DNA of 64,000 nucleotides, from NCBI GenBank assembly GCA_947462255.1, contig CANHOA010000001.1, positions 62,001 to 126,000 of the forward strand. The letters are read 5' to 3'. The notes under the pieces are model-generated. The model searched no databases. It saw only the letters and a list, made by a program, of their open reading frames with translations, and was not told the DNA's origin. The stretch comes from Flavobacteriales bacterium. Lineage in GTDB: Bacteria; Bacteroidota; Bacteroidia; Flavobacteriales_D; Crocinitomicaceae. The stretch's first letter is position 1, and each line of letters starts with the position of its first letter. The translations under genes were made by a program, and so were the position numbers. Below are positions 61,395-64,000 of this stretch, piece by piece.

Positions 61395-62228
61395 ATGACT
61401 ACAGAAACAGCTAATTCAAAATCAAAACCAAAATCAAATAAAACTTCGGCGGGCTTCACATCATTAATGTCCGTATTAGCAATCGTTATTTCTCTCGTTG
61501 CTGGTGTTTTAATCTATAAATTTATTTTTGGTGATCCTGGAAACTTTGTTGATGGTGATACTAATGGAGAGCCTTTAGACGGTAGTTTACTTGCCACTAT
61601 TTATAAGGGAGGTGTTATTGTTCCAATTTTAGTAGCTGTTAACTTAATCATTATAATATTTTCAGTTGAGCGCTTTATTACCTTGTCAATGGCTGCTGGT
61701 CGTGGGAAAACAAATTCCTTCGTAAATAAAATTAAATCCTTGCTATCTTCAAAGGATATTCTAAGCGCTAAAGCAGAATGTGACAAGCAAAGAGGGTCTT
61801 TAGCTAATGTTGTTCGTGCTGGTTTAGAAAAATATGATGCAATGAATGCTGAAACCAGCATGACAAAAGAACAAAAGGTAGAGTCTTTGAAAAAAGAATT
61901 AGAAGAAGCTACATCCTTAGAATTACCTATGCTTTCAAAGAACTTAGTTGTCATATCTACCTGTGCTTCCATCGCAACTTTAATTGGATTAATTGGAACC
62001 GTTATGGGGATGATTCGATCCTTTGCAGCTATGTCTCAAGGTGCGCCCGATACTGCTCAACTTGCAACAGGTATCTCTGAAGCACTTATAAACACATTCT
62101 TTGGTATTGCTGGTTCAACGATTGCTATTATCATGTACAATTTCTTTTCAACGAAAATTGACTCCATGACCTACAGTATCGATGAAGCGAGTTTTACTAT
62201 TGTACAAGATTTTTCTGCCTCTAAATAA
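61395..62228 (+). CDS. exbB: MotA/TolQ/ExbB proton channel family protein
   Basis: A 277-residue inner-membrane protein. It has a hydrophobic N-terminal helix (about 16-38), a second helix (about 72-92) and the characteristic paired helices near the C-terminus (LVVISTCASIATLIGLIGTV; LINTFFGIAGSTIAIIMYNF). With ExbD and TonB it converts proton-motive force into energy for outer-membrane receptors. TolQ is the main alternative, but the TonB gene downstream supports ExbB. It leads a four-gene operon with spacings of 33, 9 and 1 bases. Confidence 0.93.
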   Translation: MTTETANSKSKPKSNKTSAGFTSLMSVLAIVISLVAGVLIYKFIFGDPGNFVDGDTNGEPLDGSLLATIYKGGVIVPILVAVNLIIIIFSVERFITLSMAAGRGKTNSFVNKIKSLLSSKDILSAKAECDKQRGSLANVVRAGLEKYDAMNAETSMTKEQKVESLKKELEEATSLELPMLSKNLVVISTCASIATLIGLIGTVMGMIRSFAAMSQGAPDTAQLATGISEALINTFFGIAGSTIAIIMYNFFSTKIDSMTYSIDEASFTIVQDFSASK

Positions 62229-62261
62229 GGCTTATAATTTTGCTAATTAATTTTATTACAA

Positions 62262-62927
62262 ATGCCTAAAATAAAAGCCCCTAAAGGAAGCCCGAGCATC
62301 GATATGACGCCTATGGTCGACTTGGCATTTCTCTTAGTTACGTTTTTCATGCTTTCTGCTTCTTTTAGATCGAGTGAGCCAGTAGATGTTGATATCCCTA
62401 CCAGTATAAGTGATAAAATCATTCCTGAAAATGTTCTGCTAATCACTATTGATCCAGGGGGAAGAGTATTCTTTAATATGTCGGATCCTGAAGCAAGAAG
62501 AGAACTTTTAACAAACATGGCTGGGAAATATCAAATCGGTTTTAATGAAGAGCAAATCAAACGCTTTACGTTTATGTCAAGCTTTGGATGTACCATGAAA
62601 GAATTACCAGGTTATATTGATATGGAACCAAATGCACGGAAACAATTTAATACACCCGGTATACCATATACTGATTCTACCGCTAATCAATTAAAAGATT
62701 GGATTAATTATGGTAATCGCGCAGCTTTAAATTCAGGAAAAACAGCCTTTGTAGAAGCAGAAAACCAAGGGAAAAACCCAGATGCAAATGATTACAAACC
62801 AAAATTTATTTTGCGTGTAGATAGTAAGACGCTGTACGTTCATGCAGCTAAAGTAATTGATGTGTTTAGGGATTTAAAATTAAATAATTTAAATTTCGTC
62901 ACCTCCATGGAGTTGGCTCCAATATAA
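62262..62927 (+). CDS. exbD: ExbD/TolR family protein (first copy)
   Basis: A 221-residue protein with one membrane helix (about 20-38) bearing the conserved Asp in PSIDMTPMVDLAFLLVTFFML, the proton-relay residue. ExbD is usually about 140 residues; here the periplasmic domain is extended by an extra segment of about 75 residues in the middle (CTMKELPGYIDMEPNARKQ region). The family call is firm. The second copy follows 9 bases later. Confidence 0.93.
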   Translation: MPKIKAPKGSPSIDMTPMVDLAFLLVTFFMLSASFRSSEPVDVDIPTSISDKIIPENVLLITIDPGGRVFFNMSDPEARRELLTNMAGKYQIGFNEEQIKRFTFMSSFGCTMKELPGYIDMEPNARKQFNTPGIPYTDSTANQLKDWINYGNRAALNSGKTAFVEAENQGKNPDANDYKPKFILRVDSKTLYVHAAKVIDVFRDLKLNNLNFVTSMELAPI

Positions 62928-62936
62928 AATACTAGT

Positions 62937-63575
62937 ATGTCAGAAATAGCAGAAGGTGGTGGCAATGACCAACACAAAGGAAAAAAAAGAGCTAAGAAAA
63001 GCTCCACGCGTGTCGATATGACGCCCATGGTGGATTTAGCATTCCTACTATTGACTTTTTTCGTTCTTACAGCAACCTTTAGCAAGCCAAAAGTAATGAG
63101 CTTGGTTTATCCGGCAAAAATAGATCCCAAGGATCCTCCCGCTGAGCGGCCCAAAATTAACAACGCAATTACCTTCTTACTCTCTGAGGATAAGATTTAT
63201 TACTATACTGGGCAGTTTTATCCAGAAAGCAGCCCTGGACCTAATGGACCTACTCAGTTAGAGGAAACCGATTTTGGCACGAAAGGTGTAAGAAAGCTTC
63301 TAGCCACCAAAAATGAATATGTGCTGAGCGAAAAAAAAATATATCGTGAAAAACTTGACAAAGAACAGATAGCAGACAGTACCTATTTACGTCATATTTC
63401 AGAAGCAAAAAAAAATAAAAAAGCGTTAAAAGTGTTAATAAAAACTGACGATAAAGCAACATGTAAAAATTTCATCGATTTGGTCGATGAATTAAAAATT
63501 GCGGAAATAGGCGTCATTGCTCCAGTTGAATTAATGCCTTCGGAATTTTCCTTGATCAAATCTAAAATTAAGTAA
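62937..63575 (+). CDS. exbD: ExbD/TolR family protein (second copy)
   Basis: A 212-residue paralogue of the preceding gene. The membrane helix carries VDMTPMVDLAFLLLTFFVL with the conserved Asp. The N-terminus is longer and basic (HKGKKRAKKSS), and the periplasmic part is again larger than in standard ExbD, with a Lys-rich segment (EAKKNKKALKVLIKT). Two ExbD-like proteins beside one ExbB are a common arrangement in Bacteroidota. The TonB start follows one base after its stop. Confidence 0.93.
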   Translation: MSEIAEGGGNDQHKGKKRAKKSSTRVDMTPMVDLAFLLLTFFVLTATFSKPKVMSLVYPAKIDPKDPPAERPKINNAITFLLSEDKIYYYTGQFYPESSPGPNGPTQLEETDFGTKGVRKLLATKNEYVLSEKKIYREKLDKEQIADSTYLRHISEAKKNKKALKVLIKTDDKATCKNFIDLVDELKIAEIGVIAPVELMPSEFSLIKSKIK

Positions 63576-63576
63576 A

Positions 63577-64000
63577 ATGAGTGCCATTATTTATATTATC
63601 CTTCTTGTGTTAATCGTCACTCTTTACGATTATGTTTCTTCTAAATCTTGGGAACAAGTATCATCCACACAACGGAATGACCTTGTTTTCGCAAATAGGA
63701 ATAAATCATATGGGGCTTATTCATTAAGAAATGAATACGATAAAAGAATGATGATTATTACATTTTCCTTGCTATTACTGATTAGCCTTTTGTTCGTTGC
63801 TTGGCGTATTTACAAAAGCATTCCCGAAGTTATTCCCCCAGCTCCTCCAGTAGACACAACCCAAATGACTATTCCAGCGCCTCCAGTAGATGATGTACCA
63901 CCACCACCACCGGAAGACATTCCGCCTCCAGTTGAAGAAACTGTAGCGTTCATGCCTCCAATAGTCGTGGATATTCCTGTTGAAGATGAAATACCGATTC
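63577..64000 (+). CDS. tonB: TonB-like energy transducer (3' truncated by window edge)
   Basis: The frame runs from the ATG at 63577 through the window end, so 141 residues are visible and the C-terminal TonB domain is missing. An unusual hydrophobic N-terminus (about residues 3-17) precedes the Bacteroidota TonB signature FANRNKSYGAYSLRNEYDKR. A second membrane helix (about 59-75) follows, then a Pro-rich spacer (VPPPPPEDIPPP) that spans the periplasm. Position directly after the ExbBD genes confirms the role: transmitting energy to TonB-dependent receptors. Confidence 0.88.
   Translation, partial: MSAIIYIILLVLIVTLYDYVSSKSWEQVSSTQRNDLVFANRNKSYGAYSLRNEYDKRMMIITFSLLLLISLLFVAWRIYKSIPEVIPPAPPVDTTQMTIPAPPVDDVPPPPPEDIPPPVEETVAFMPPIVVDIPVEDEIPI

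Noticed and set aside
1-64000. CRISPR arrays, tRNA or rRNA genes, prophage or transposase genes
   Set aside because: No regularly spaced repeats, cloverleaf-like segments, transposase motifs or phage genes were recognised anywhere in the window.

Overview
The window is about 64 kb of AT-rich chromosome from a Bacteroidota bacterium, most likely a free-living aquatic Flavobacteriales member. The lineage rests on several independent signs: SusC/SusD outer-membrane glycan uptake, proteins with type IX secretion C-terminal domains (both the CHU_C/type B and 'PNPxxG' type A forms), many lipoproteins with Bacteroidota-style lipoboxes, TAnnTTTG -7 promoter elements with an upstream TTG/TTTG, almost no Shine-Dalgarno sequences, and the duplicated subunit III layout of the cytochrome oxidase cluster. 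No tRNA, rRNA, CRISPR array, prophage or insertion sequence was recognised. Genes are very tightly packed: many overlap by 1-25 bases, and no gene-free stretch exceeds 240 bases. The longest gap, 61156-61394, holds the exbB promoter.

Layout. 1-4709: a truncated M1 aminopeptidase, a Bcp peroxiredoxin, recA, a surface lipoprotein and a thioredoxin. 4710-13090, mostly minus strand: a serine hydrolase, lipB, phosphoglucose/phosphomannose isomerase, an acyl-CoA carboxylase beta subunit, a TPR lipoprotein and a quinone-oxidoreductase-like enzyme. 13214-18656, mostly plus strand: tadA, a RidA-family protein, a methyltransferase and a TonB-dependent receptor. 18653-23780, minus: an outer-membrane protein, a lipoprotein, an RluB-type pseudouridine synthase, YraN and a large type IX-secreted adhesin. 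23920-30709, plus: an M20 dipeptidase, a LEA-2 lipoprotein, polA, dxr and two lipoproteins.

31510-44574, minus, is a compact polysaccharide utilisation locus probably aimed at laminarin-type beta-1,3-glucan. It contains SusC, SusD, a PKD lipoprotein, a GH16 laminarinase, a GH3 beta-glucosidase, a secreted protein with two near-identical glycan-binding-like repeats, an FucP-type sugar transporter and a regulator with a degenerate Nudix domain. Three promoter regions of this locus share an inverted repeat, TTATTGT-N7-ACAATAA or close variants. This is the best candidate in the window for an undescribed regulatory circuit. The inferred order of events is extracellular hydrolysis by GH16, uptake by SusCD, periplasmic cleavage by GH3, glucose import by the MFS protein, and control by the Nudix-derived regulator.

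44711-52177: dxs, then a plus-strand cytochrome oxidase assembly cluster (cyoE, two subunit III genes, subunit IV, two SCO-like proteins, DUF420). The first subunit III gene carries an unusual insert of about 165 residues. 52174-57462, minus: an OmpA-family protein, a DUF4403 lipoprotein, icd and fumC. 57529-57690 is a 53-residue membrane mini-gene. 57794-61155, minus, holds a secreted reprolysin-like metalloprotease and a small secreted partner. 61395-64000 is an ExbB-ExbD-ExbD-TonB energy-transduction operon cut by the window end; such systems power receptors like the SusC and TonB-dependent receptor seen here.
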